Below, in pieces: positions 11,085-19,182 of a stretch of 64,000 bases of DNA. Below the pieces are notes generated by a model that made no database searches, had not been told where the DNA came from, and saw nothing but the letters and a program-made list of their open reading frames with translations. The position numbers and the translations under genes are program-made. Every line of letters starts with the position of its first letter. Position 1 is the stretch's first letter. The stretch is from the NCBI RefSeq assembly GCF_003854275.1, contig NZ_QTQP01000012.1, positions 1 through 64,000 of the forward strand, written 5' to 3'. This stretch comes from Burkholderia sp. Bp8963 (GTDB lineage: Bacteria; Pseudomonadota; Gammaproteobacteria; Burkholderiales; Burkholderiaceae).

Positions 11085-11930
11085 TTACTCCGCCTGTTCG
11101 CGCCGCGCCATCGGTTCGCCGACGACGAATCCGCCCCCCTGGAAGCGTTGCGCCGGGTCGTCGTAGTCGGCGGTCGGCGCGGTGGCCGGGAACAGCCCGA
11201 CAAACTGCTCCGAGCTGTCCTTCGGACGGAAGCCGAGGAAGCCGGCCTTCGTGTTGTCCCACCATTTCACGGGGTTGTCCGACACGCCATAGGCGATCAC
11301 GTGCCCGACCCGGTTCGTGAACAGCGAGCAGCGCACGAGCTCGATGAAGTCGCGATAGCTGAGATACGTGACGAGCATGCGCGGATTCTTCGGCGCGTCG
11401 AACGACGAGCCGATCCGCAGGCACACCGTCTCGATCCCGAAGCGGTCGTAGTAGTAGCGCGACAGCGCCTCGCCGAAGCACTTCGTCACGCCGTACAGGC
11501 TGTCCGGACGCTGCGGCGAATCGGCGTCGAGCACGTCCGTCACCGGATGAAAGCCGATCGCGTGATTCGAACTCGCGAACACGATCCGCTTCACGCCGTG
11601 CTTGCGCGCCGCTTCATACAGGTTGTACGTGCCGCGGATGTTCGCTTCGAGCAGGTCGTCGAACGGCGCGTCGACCGAGATGCCGCCGAGATGCACGATC
11701 GCATCGACACCTTCGACCAGCGCCATCACCGCCTGCCGGTCCGAAAGATCGACCACGCGGGTTTCCTCGTGCGCGGCCGCTTCGCCGACCGCCGCGATAT
11801 CGCTGACGCGCACGACGTCCGCCCAGTCCGCGAGCGCGCCGCGCACCTGGCAGCCGAGATTGCCGGCCGCGCCCGTCAGCAGCAGGCGCCCGAAAGGCTT
11901 GCGCGCTCCATCAGTAGATGACGCGTTCAT
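11085..11930 (-). CDS. udh: Uronate dehydrogenase-like NAD-dependent sugar epimerase/dehydrogenase
   Basis: A 281-residue extended short-chain dehydrogenase. The N-terminal NAD-binding motif is LLLTGAAGNLGCQVR (TGxxGxxG). A serine region FASSNHAIGF and the catalytic Tyr-x3-Lys in LYGVTKCFGEAL complete the triad. Length and motifs match uronate dehydrogenase, which oxidises D-galacturonate or D-glucuronate to the aldaro-lactone in the cytosol. The context agrees: a LacI regulator and an ACS-type MFS transporter are adjacent, and the promoter region carries a palindromic operator shared with the transporter. The biochemical role is inferred from the family and neighbours. Confidence 0.78.
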   Translation of the reverse strand: MNASSTDGARKPFGRLLLTGAAGNLGCQVRGALADWADVVRVSDIAAVGEAAAHEETRVVDLSDRQAVMALVEGVDAIVHLGGISVDAPFDDLLEANIRGTYNLYEAARKHGVKRIVFASSNHAIGFHPVTDVLDADSPQRPDSLYGVTKCFGEALSRYYYDRFGIETVCLRIGSSFDAPKNPRMLVTYLSYRDFIELVRCSLFTNRVGHVIAYGVSDNPVKWWDNTKAGFLGFRPKDSSEQFVGLFPATAPTADYDDPAQRFQGGGFVVGEPMARREQAE

Positions 11931-11985
11931 TGAGTCTCCTTCCTTGAGTCTTGCCTGAATTTTTTACCTGAATTGGAAAGCGCAG

Positions 11986-11999
11986 GGAAAACGTTTTCC
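11986..11999. promoter_or_regulatory. LacI-type operator upstream of udh and lacI-family gene
   Basis: A perfect 14-bp palindrome, GGAAAACGTTTTCC, lies in the divergent region between udh (start 11930) and the LacI-family gene (start 12141). Its centre AACGTT is the usual LacI/GalR-family core. The same sequence recurs before the MFS gene. Confidence 0.75.
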
Positions 12000-12122
12000 A
12001 ATCATAGCTTCGACGCCGACGCGGCGTCAATCGCACGCTGCGTCGGCGATCCCCGGTGTTTCCGTAGCCCGGCGCCGCGCCGCGTGCCGGCCGTTTTCTG
12101 CCACAATCCGGAGCTACCGGAC

Positions 12123-12132
12123 GAAAACGTTA
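12123..12132. promoter_or_regulatory. Possible autoregulatory half-operator before the LacI-family gene
   Basis: The sequence GAAAACGTTA sits 8 bases before the ATG of the LacI-family regulator, where it would overlap the ribosome site. It matches one side and the core of the two perfect operators, so weak autoregulation is plausible but unproven. Confidence 0.4.
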
Positions 12133-12140
12133 CCCTTCGC

Positions 12141-13133
12141 ATGAAAAAAGTTTCCACGACGATTCGCGACGTCGCCGCCGAAGCCGGCGTGTCGGTCGCG
12201 ACGGTGTCGAAATACGTGAACGGCGCGCAGCGCTTCTCGCCGTCGGTCGAGGCGCGGCTCAAGGCCGCGATCGACAAGCTCGGCTACCGGTCGAACCCGC
12301 TCGCGCGCTCGATGATCACGGGACGCACGCGCACGATCGGCCTCGTGATCCTCGACATCAGCAACCCGCACTTCACGAACGTCGTGAAAGGCGCGAACCG
12401 CATCGCGCTGCAGCACGACTACACGCTGCTGCTCGTCGACACCGAAGAGAACCAGGCCCGCGAGCGCACGCTGATCGAGGCGCTCGCGCCGCGCGTCGAC
12501 GGGCTGATCGTCAGCTCTCGCCTGCCCGACGACGAGGTGCGGTGGATGCTCGATCTCCACAAGCCGCTCGTGCTGCTGCGGCACAGCCCGGATCTGCCGA
12601 TTCCGGGCGTCGGCATCGACAGCCGGATGGCGACCTACATGCTCGCGCGCCATCTGTTGAATCTCGGCCACCGGCGCATCGCGTATCTCGGCTTCGGGCA
12701 GACGCGCATCAACGACGAACGCATCGAGGGCGCGCGCGACTGCCTCGCGGAAGCGGGGCTCACGCTCGACGTGCACGATGCGCATGCGCCCACCGCGGAA
12801 GCCGGCGAGCGTGCCTGCTCGCGCGTGATGCTCGGGCCGCAGCGCCCGCATGCGGTGATCTGCTACAACGACCTGATCGCGCTCGGCTTCATGAAGGAAG
12901 CGGCGTCGCTCGGCTTCCGGCTGCCGCAGGACGTGTCGGTTGCGGGCATCGACAACGTGCCGTACGGCGCGTATGCGGCGCCCGCGCTGACGACCGTCGA
13001 CATCCAGAGCGAGAAAATGGGCGAACTCGCGATGCAGAAGCTGATCGACGCGCTCGCGGGCCAGACCGACGTCAGCTATTCGTCGTTCGAGCCGCGGCTG
13101 ATCGTGCGCGCGTCGACGGCCGCCAGCGCGTGA
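12141..13133 (+). CDS. LacI-family transcriptional regulator of the uronate module
   Basis: A 330-residue repressor. The N-terminal helix-turn-helix and hinge read TTIRDVAAEAGVSVATVSKY at residues 5-24, followed by a periplasmic-binding-protein-like effector domain containing GLVILDISNPHFTNVVKG and VAGIDNVPYGAYAAP. The ATG at 12141 was chosen because it places the HTH at the very N-terminus as the family requires; longer in-frame starts add an unrelated peptide. It is divergent from udh and near the MFS transporter, both of which carry matching GGAAAACGTTTTCC-type operators. A uronate or aldarate intermediate is the likely inducer (inference). Confidence 0.88.
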   Translation: MKKVSTTIRDVAAEAGVSVATVSKYVNGAQRFSPSVEARLKAAIDKLGYRSNPLARSMITGRTRTIGLVILDISNPHFTNVVKGANRIALQHDYTLLLVDTEENQARERTLIEALAPRVDGLIVSSRLPDDEVRWMLDLHKPLVLLRHSPDLPIPGVGIDSRMATYMLARHLLNLGHRRIAYLGFGQTRINDERIEGARDCLAEAGLTLDVHDAHAPTAEAGERACSRVMLGPQRPHAVICYNDLIALGFMKEAASLGFRLPQDVSVAGIDNVPYGAYAAPALTTVDIQSEKMGELAMQKLIDALAGQTDVSYSSFEPRLIVRASTAASA

Positions 13134-13164
13134 GCGCGGCGGCTTGTGCCGAGCGCCTTCTCGA

Positions 13165-14454
13165 TCACGCATCGAGCTTCGCCGGCTTCATGCGCGGCGT
13201 GAGCGCATGCATGACCGCAAGCGCGATCAGGTAGGCAAGCGCGCCGATCGCGAACAGCACCCAGTAGTGGCCCGTGCGCTGCAGCACCTGGCCAATTACT
13301 TCGGAGAACAGCACACCGCCGATCGAGCCGGCCATCCCGCCGATGCCGACCACCGACGCAACTGCGCGGCGAGGAAACAGGTCCGACGCAGTCGTGAACA
13401 GGTTCGCCGACCAGCCCTGGTGCGCGGCGGCGGCAAGCCCGACGATCAGCACCGCGCCCCACAGGTTCTGCACCTGCGACACGAACGCAATCGGCAGCAC
13501 GCAGCATGCGCAGATCAGCATCGCGGTCTTGCGCGCGGCGTTCACGCTCCAGCCGGAACGCAGCATCGTCGACGAGATCCAGCCGCCGCCGATGCTGCCG
13601 ACCGTCGTCAGCGCATAGATGCAGACGAGCGGCATGCCGATGTGCTGCATGTCCATCCCGCGCGATTCGTTGAGCCACTTCGGCAGCCAGAACAGGTAGA
13701 ACCACCAGACCGGGTCGGTCAGGAACTTGCCGATCAGGAACGCCCACGTCTCGCGCTTGCGCAGCAGCATCCCCCAGCCCGGCGAGCCCGCATTCGCGTT
13801 ACCGGCGTCGAGCGCCTCCACTTCGTCGCGCGGCTCGTCGAATTCCTGCGCGAGCGCCTGCGGGTCCGCGGGCTTGTAGAACACGAGCCATACGGCGAGC
13901 CAGACGAGGCCGATCGCGCCGATGATCACGAACGCCGCGCGCCAGCCGTACGCGACCGCGATCGCCGGAATGATCGCCGGCGCGAACACCGCGCCGATGT
14001 TCGCGCCCGAGTTGAAGATGCCGGTTGCGAGCGCACGCTCGCGGCGCGGGAACCACTCGGCCGTGGTCTTGATCGCCGCCGGGAAGTTGCCGCCCTCGCC
14101 GATGCCGAGCAACGCGCGCACGAACGCGAAGCCCATCACCGAACCGACCAGCGCATGCAGCATCGCGGCGATGCTCCAGAACAGCATCGCGAGCGCATAC
14201 GACACGCGCGTGCCGAGCCAGTCCACCACGCGGCCGAAGCACAGCAGGCCGATCGCATAGAACGCGGAAAACGCCATCACGATGCGGCCGTACTGGACCT
14301 GGGTCCAGCCGATGTCGTGCTGGAGCATCGGCGCCAGCAGGCCGAGAATCTGGCGGTCCATGTAGTTGATGACAGTGGCCAGGAACAGCAGCCCGCACAC
14401 GGCCCAGCGGTAGCGGCTCGCGGCGCGCGCGACGCCGACGACGGCAGATTGCAT
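13165..14454 (-). CDS. MFS transporter of the hexuronate/aldarate (ACS) family
   Basis: A 429-residue, twelve-helix major facilitator protein of the anion:cation symporter group (GudP/ExuT-like). Signatures are TVINYMDRQILGLLAPML in the first helix and loop, GIGEGGNFPAAIKTTAEWFP in the fourth helix and beyond, and GSIGGGWISS in the second half. Family members import glucarate, galactarate or hexuronates. The ATG at 14454 fits the family N-terminus; earlier in-frame codons are Arg/Ser-rich and unlike protein. A LacI-type operator lies 120 bases upstream of the start. Together with Udh it forms an uptake-and-oxidation module. Confidence 0.85.
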   Translation of the reverse strand: MQSAVVGVARAASRYRWAVCGLLFLATVINYMDRQILGLLAPMLQHDIGWTQVQYGRIVMAFSAFYAIGLLCFGRVVDWLGTRVSYALAMLFWSIAAMLHALVGSVMGFAFVRALLGIGEGGNFPAAIKTTAEWFPRRERALATGIFNSGANIGAVFAPAIIPAIAVAYGWRAAFVIIGAIGLVWLAVWLVFYKPADPQALAQEFDEPRDEVEALDAGNANAGSPGWGMLLRKRETWAFLIGKFLTDPVWWFYLFWLPKWLNESRGMDMQHIGMPLVCIYALTTVGSIGGGWISSTMLRSGWSVNAARKTAMLICACCVLPIAFVSQVQNLWGAVLIVGLAAAAHQGWSANLFTTASDLFPRRAVASVVGIGGMAGSIGGVLFSEVIGQVLQRTGHYWVLFAIGALAYLIALAVMHALTPRMKPAKLDA

Positions 14455-14574
14455 GAATGTCTCCGTTGCGCGGCGTCGCTCGTCGCACCGCACGCTGTCT
14501 ATCGCCGGCGACGAGCGCCGGGGCGGGTGGCGTCGCGATGCGTCGTGCCCGCCGCGCCACGTCCCGCCCATCGG

Positions 14575-14594
14575 TTTGGAAAACGTTTTTCAAA
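14575..14594. promoter_or_regulatory. LacI-type operator upstream of the MFS transporter
   Basis: A near-perfect 20-bp palindrome, TTTGGAAAACGTTTTTCAAA, with one mismatch between arms. It contains the same GGAAAACGTTTT core as the operator beside udh at 11986-11999, which ties the transporter to the same LacI-family regulator. Confidence 0.75.
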
Positions 14595-14762
14595 GAATAG
14601 GGAGATTTCAGACGTCTGACCAGTGCGGGATTTCGATGAGTCATCTCTCGACAGGAGATGGAAAAGAGATGACCTACCCAGATATCGGAGTTAATCGTTT
14701 TTTATCGTGCCGTCTGGGGTCGTGGCGGCCGGGACTCGAGCATTCCGACTGCCAGCCCGGGC

Positions 14763-15581
14763 TCAACCTGCCGTCGTCGTCCGCCGCGCCGCCCGCTTCG
14801 CGAACGCGCCGGGCGTCACGTGGAATTTCGCATGAAAGAGCCCGATGAACGACGACGTCGAGTCGTAGCCCAGTTGTGCGGCGACGGTGCCGACCGCCGC
14901 GCCGGCCTCCAGCAGCGGCACCGCGGCCAGGAGGCGCACGGCCTGCCGCCATTCGGTGAACGACAGCCCCGTGTCGAGCCGGAACAGCCGCGACAGCGTG
15001 CGACGCGTCGCGCCGACGTGCTGCCCCCACGCTTCAAGGCTGCGCGTGTCACCCGGATCGGCATGCAGCGCGCGGGCGATCTTCAGCAGGCGCGGATCGC
15101 GCGGCAGCGGCACGGTGAGCGGTGCGGGCCGCAAGCGCCGGATGCGATCGGCGATCACGCAGACGAGCGCGCCGTCCGGCCCCGCTTCGTCGTAGTCCAC
15201 CGGCAGTTCCGCCGTCGCGACGATCAGCTCCCGGAGCAACGGCGTCATGCACAGAATCCGGCACGCATCGCCGGCATCGGCGCCGACGATCGCGTCGTCC
15301 AGGTACAGGCTGTGGAATGCAACGCAGTCGCGCGTCGAGACCGCGTGCGGCATTTGCGGCGGGATCCACATCGCATAGTGCGGCGGCAGCAGGTGCCGCC
15401 CGGATGGCGTGTCGACCTCGATCACGCCGGCGGTCGCATACATGAACTGCGCCCACGGATGGCTGTGCGCGTCGACGTTCGCGTGCCCGGGCATCTCGAA
15501 CGCCCGCACGTAAAGCGGCCTCGGCAACCTTGCGATGGCCGGCACCGTGTAGGCGTTTTCCGATTGTCCTGCGAGCAGCAT
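14763..15581 (-). CDS. AraC-family transcriptional regulator
   Basis: A 272-residue regulator. The N-terminal half is a cupin-like sensor (AHSHPWAQFMYATAGVIEV, then PPHYAMWIPPQMPHAV). The C-terminal AraC DNA-binding domain has two helix-turn-helix units, the first around SLEAWGQHVGATRRTLSRLF and the second around TVAAQLGYDSTSSFIGLFHA. This matches the cupin-AraC class. I chose the ATG at 15581 because AGAGGACG precedes it in the right place; an ATG at 15602 is possible but lacks a clear site. It is divergent from panB, but whether it controls panB is unknown. Confidence 0.82.
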   Translation of the reverse strand: MLLAGQSENAYTVPAIARLPRPLYVRAFEMPGHANVDAHSHPWAQFMYATAGVIEVDTPSGRHLLPPHYAMWIPPQMPHAVSTRDCVAFHSLYLDDAIVGADAGDACRILCMTPLLRELIVATAELPVDYDEAGPDGALVCVIADRIRRLRPAPLTVPLPRDPRLLKIARALHADPGDTRSLEAWGQHVGATRRTLSRLFRLDTGLSFTEWRQAVRLLAAVPLLEAGAAVGTVAAQLGYDSTSSFIGLFHAKFHVTPGAFAKRAARRTTTAG

Positions 15582-15660
15582 AAGACGTCCTCTGAATGCC
15601 ATTGCGCGCGACGGCGCGGTGATACCGTGACGCACCTCCAATCCGACAGGGCAACGATTC

Positions 15661-16527
15661 ATGAGCGCGCATACCAACACGACCCGCCAGACCGTCACCG
15701 CGATCCGCGCCACGAAGGGCGCCGGCAGCCTCGTGTCGCTGACCGCCTATTCGACGCCGATGGCACGGCTCGTCGACGAATTCGCGGACATCATCATCGT
15801 CGGCGATTCGGTCGGCATGGTGCTGTACGGAATGCCCAGCACGCTCGGCGTCACGCTCGACATGATGATCGCACACGGCGCGGCCGTCGTTCGCGGAGCG
15901 CAGTGTGCGTGCGTCGTCGTCGACCTGCCGTTCGCGACGTATCAGGAATCGCCCGCGCAGGCGTTCCGCTCGGCCGCGCGCGTGCTCGCCGAAACCGGCG
16001 CGCAGGCCGTGAAGCTCGAAGGCGGCGCCGAAATGGCCGACACGATCCGTTTCCTGACCGATCGCGGCGTGCCCGTGATGGCGCACATCGGCCTGATGCC
16101 GCAGCAGGCGAACGCGACGGGCGGCTTCAAGGCGCAGGGGAACGATGCATGCTCCGCCGAGCGCGTGTTCGCAGCCGCGTGCGCGGTCGAGCAGGCGGGC
16201 GCGTTCAGCGTCGTCGTCGAAGGCACCGCCGAGGCGCTCGCGCGCCACATCACGTCCACGCTCGAGATTCCGACGATCGGCATCGGCGCGTCGCCCGTGT
16301 GCGACGGCCAGGTGCTGGTGACCGAGGACATGGTCGGCGGCTTCGACACGTACACGCCGCGCTTCGTGAAGCGCTATGCGGACGTCAACGCGGTGATGCG
16401 CGTCGCGATCGCGCAATACGCGCACGACGTGCGGCAGCAGGCATTTCCGGAACTGCAGCATTGCTTCGCGGCCGGCAAGCCGCTGCAGTTGTCCGCCGGC
16501 GCCCCCGATGACCGACAGGCCGCGTGA
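15661..16527 (+). CDS. panB: 3-methyl-2-oxobutanoate hydroxymethyltransferase
   Basis: A 288-residue TIM-barrel enzyme of pantothenate (vitamin B5/CoA) synthesis. It transfers a hydroxymethyl group from methylene-tetrahydrofolate to 2-oxoisovalerate, giving ketopantoate. Diagnostic motifs are the Mg-binding [13 protein letters not shown] near residues 44-56, [13 protein letters not shown], and the late [18 protein letters not shown]. The length is normal for PanB. No panC or panD follows, so this may be a second, stand-alone copy, as occurs in Burkholderia genomes. It is divergent from the AraC regulator with a 79-bp intergenic space. Confidence 0.93.
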   Translation: MSAHTNTTRQTVTAIRATKGAGSLVSLTAYSTPMARLVDEFADIIIVGDSVGMVLYGMPSTLGVTLDMMIAHGAAVVRGAQCACVVVDLPFATYQESPAQAFRSAARVLAETGAQAVKLEGGAEMADTIRFLTDRGVPVMAHIGLMPQQANATGGFKAQGNDACSAERVFAAACAVEQAGAFSVVVEGTAEALARHITSTLEIPTIGIGASPVCDGQVLVTEDMVGGFDTYTPRFVKRYADVNAVMRVAIAQYAHDVRQQAFPELQHCFAAGKPLQLSAGAPDDRQAA

Positions 16528-16566
16528 AATCGCACGGCTGCGCGTGACCGTCGCCGATGCCGAAGG

Positions 16567-17058
16567 TCACCCGTGCTTGCGCAGCGCATGCGCGACCGGC
16601 GCGTTCGCCTCGAACTTCGCGCGATGCGTCGAGAAGAACGTCCGCACGTTGCGCACGTTCGATGCGCCGGTGAACAGCCGTCGCGCGAACGCGTCGTACC
16701 CGGCGACGTCCGCGAGATCCGCGAGCACGACGAAGTCCGGCCCCGGCGACACGCGATAGCACTGCGTGACGGCCGGCTCGGCGCATACGTAAGCCTCGAA
16801 CGCGTCGTAGTCCTCCGCCGTCTGGCGGTCGAGGCTGATCTCGATGATCGCCGTGACGGCCGAGCCGATCATCTGCTGATCGAGAATCGCAACCTGCCGG
16901 CGGATCACGCCCGCCTCCCGCAGCCGGCGCACGCGGCGCATGCAGGTGGGCGGCGACGACAGCGCACGCTCCGCCAGCTCCAGGTTCGACACCGACGCGT
17001 CCGCTTGCAGGATCGCGAGGATGCGCAGGTCCAGATCGTCGAGGGTCACGCTCGCCAA
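16567..17058 (-). CDS. Lrp/AsnC-family transcriptional regulator
   Basis: A 163-residue leucine-responsive-type regulator. The N-terminal helix-turn-helix reads LDLRILAILQADASVSNLEL followed by ALSSPPTCMRRVRRLREAGVI, and the C-terminal RAM/AsnC effector domain follows (VTAIIEISLDRQ; CYRVSPGPDFVVLADLADVA). The start is a TTG with GGAGG five bases upstream. It is divergent from glmS, and the spacer holds two AT-rich palindromes that fit Lrp binding, suggesting autoregulation and control of glmS. Confidence 0.88.
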   Translation of the reverse strand: MASVTLDDLDLRILAILQADASVSNLELAERALSSPPTCMRRVRRLREAGVIRRQVAILDQQMIGSAVTAIIEISLDRQTAEDYDAFEAYVCAEPAVTQCYRVSPGPDFVVLADLADVAGYDAFARRLFTGASNVRNVRTFFSTHRAKFEANAPVAHALRKHG

Positions 17059-17081
17059 GGTCGCCTCCGGTCAGCCGCATG

Positions 17082-17155
17082 TGAAATTTAATTTCAGCAT
17101 GATACGTGACCGCCGAGCCGTTTCAAGATCGAATCATTTTTGAAATTTAATTCCA
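17082..17155. promoter_or_regulatory. Two Lrp-type palindromic operators between lrp-like gene and glmS
   Basis: TGAAATTTAATTTCA (17082-17096) is a perfect 15-bp palindrome and TGAAATTTAATTCCA (17141-17155) a near copy 59 bp away. They are conspicuous AT-rich islands in GC-rich DNA and lie between the divergent regulator and glmS, as expected for an Lrp-family regulator acting on both. Confidence 0.65.
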
Positions 17156-17214
17156 TCACGCCGCCCCTACCATCGCTGTCACTGACCGAAACAGCACCTT
17201 CCAAGGAGCGCGCC

Positions 17215-19044
17215 ATGTGTGGAATTGTCGGAGCCGTTGCCCAGCGGGACATCCTGCCGAACCTCGTCGACGGCCTGAAGCGGCTCGAATACCGCGGCTA
17301 CGACTCGTGCGGCGTCGTCGTGTACCGCGACCGGGCGCTCGTGCGGGCGCGCGGCGTCGAGCGCGTCGCGAACCTGCACCGCGAGATCGCGGAGCGGGCG
17401 CTGTCGGGCTACACGGGGATCGCCCATACGCGCTGGGCGACGCACGGCGCGCCGGTCACGCTCAACGCGCATCCGCATTTCTCGCCTGGCGACGACAACG
17501 CGCGCATCGCGCTGTCGCACAACGGGATCATCGAGAACTGCGACGCGCTGCGCGCGGAGCTCGAGGCGCACGGCTACGTGTTCGCGAGCCAGACCGACAG
17601 CGAGGCGATCGCGCACCTGATCGATCACCTGTACGACGGCGACCTGTTCGATGCCGTCCGGCGTGCGGTCGCGCGACTGCGGGGCAGCTACGCGATCGCG
17701 GTGATGTGCCGCGACGAGCCGCACCGCATCGTCGGCGCGCGCGACGGCATGCCGCTCGTCGTCGGCGTCGGCGACGGCGAGCACTTCCTCGCGTCCGACG
17801 CGATCGCGCTCGCCGGCATCACCGACCGGATCGCGTACCTGGAGAACGGCGACGTCGCCGACATCCAGCTGCATCGCTACTGGATCGTCGATGCCGGCGG
17901 CCGGCGCGTCGAGCGCACCGTGCAGCGGGTCGCCGCGCACAGCGGCGCGGCCGATCTCGGCGCGTACCGCTACTACATGCAGAAGGAGATTTTCGAGCAG
18001 CCGCAGGCGGTGGCCGATACGCTGCTCGACGTCACGTCGATCATGCCGGAGCTGTTCGGCGACGCGGCCTGGCGCGTGTTCAACGACGTCGACTCGGTGC
18101 TGCTGCTCGCATGCGGCGGCAGCTATCACGCGGCGCTCACCGCGAAGTACTGGATCGAGAGCATCGCGCGGCTGCCGGCCAGCGTCGAGATCGCGAGCGA
18201 GTTCCGCTATCGCGACAGCGTGCCGAATCCGCGCACGCTCGTCGTCGCGGTGTCGCAGAGCGGCGAGACGGCCGACGTGCTGGGCGCCGTGCATGTCGCC
18301 AGACAGCTCGGCATGCGGCACACGCTCGCGATCTGCAACGTCGCGACGAGTGCGCTGATGCGCGAATGTGCGCTGCAGTTCGTGACGCGCGCGGGCATCG
18401 AGATCGGCGTCGCGTCGACGAAGGCGTTCACGACGCAGCTGGTCGCGCTGTTCCTGCTGACGCTCGCGCTCGCGCAGGTGCGCGGGCGGCTGAGTGACGA
18501 CGACGAGAAGCGCCATCTTCGCGCGCTGCGTCACTTGCCCGACGCGATGTCGAAGGTGCTTGCGCTCGAGCCGCAGATCATCGCGTGGTCGGAACTGCTC
18601 GCGCGCCGCGAGAACATGCTGTTCCTCGGGCGCGGGATGCACTATCCGATCGCGCTCGAAGGCGCGCTGAAGATGAAGGAGATTTCGTATATCCACGCGG
18701 AGGCGTATCCGGCCGGCGAACTGAAGCATGGGCCGCTCGCGCTCGTGAGCAACGAGATGCCCGTGATTGCGGTCGCGCCGAACGATGCGCTGCTGGAAAA
18801 GCTGCGGTCGAACATGCATGAGGTCAGTGCGCGCAATGGCCAGCTGTTCGTATTCGCCGATGTCGATTGCGGGCTGACGCCCGGTGCGGGGATCGAGGTC
18901 ATTCGGCTCAGTGAGTATTACGGGCCGTTGTCGCCGATTCTGCATACGATCCCGATGCAGTTGCTTGCGTATCATGCGGCGCTTGCGCGGGGGACGGATA
19001 TTGACAAGCCGAGGAACCTGGCGAAGTCGGTGACGGTGGAGTAG
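17215..19044 (+). CDS. glmS: Glutamine-fructose-6-phosphate aminotransferase (isomerizing)
   Basis: A 609-residue enzyme making glucosamine-6-phosphate from fructose-6-phosphate and glutamine, the entry step to amino-sugars of the envelope. The ATG at 17215 places Cys2 (MCGIVGAV) as the catalytic nucleophile of the N-terminal glutamine amidotransferase domain ([21 protein letters not shown]). The C-terminal half carries two SIS domains ([33 protein letters not shown]) and ends [13 protein letters not shown], as in all GlmS. AAGGAG precedes the start. Pairing with an Lrp regulator suggests a regulated paralogue rather than the housekeeping copy. Confidence 0.95.
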   Translation: MCGIVGAVAQRDILPNLVDGLKRLEYRGYDSCGVVVYRDRALVRARGVERVANLHREIAERALSGYTGIAHTRWATHGAPVTLNAHPHFSPGDDNARIALSHNGIIENCDALRAELEAHGYVFASQTDSEAIAHLIDHLYDGDLFDAVRRAVARLRGSYAIAVMCRDEPHRIVGARDGMPLVVGVGDGEHFLASDAIALAGITDRIAYLENGDVADIQLHRYWIVDAGGRRVERTVQRVAAHSGAADLGAYRYYMQKEIFEQPQAVADTLLDVTSIMPELFGDAAWRVFNDVDSVLLLACGGSYHAALTAKYWIESIARLPASVEIASEFRYRDSVPNPRTLVVAVSQSGETADVLGAVHVARQLGMRHTLAICNVATSALMRECALQFVTRAGIEIGVASTKAFTTQLVALFLLTLALAQVRGRLSDDDEKRHLRALRHLPDAMSKVLALEPQIIAWSELLARRENMLFLGRGMHYPIALEGALKMKEISYIHAEAYPAGELKHGPLALVSNEMPVIAVAPNDALLEKLRSNMHEVSARNGQLFVFADVDCGLTPGAGIEVIRLSEYYGPLSPILHTIPMQLLAYHAALARGTDIDKPRNLAKSVTVE

Positions 19045-19182
19045 TGGGTGGGGGTGGGTTTCGCCGGATTCCGCGTCCGAGGGCGTGACGAGCGAGTCAG
19101 CGCACGGATTCTCGAGCTCGGCATCGACCCGAGAACTGCGCGCGCGGAGACCCGAACGTTGCCATTCCGCAGGAGACACCGC

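Noticed and set aside
17179..19179. Long minus-strand open frame opposite glmS
   Set aside because: It is the mirror of glmS codon bias, with an Arg/Asp/His-rich product and no family.
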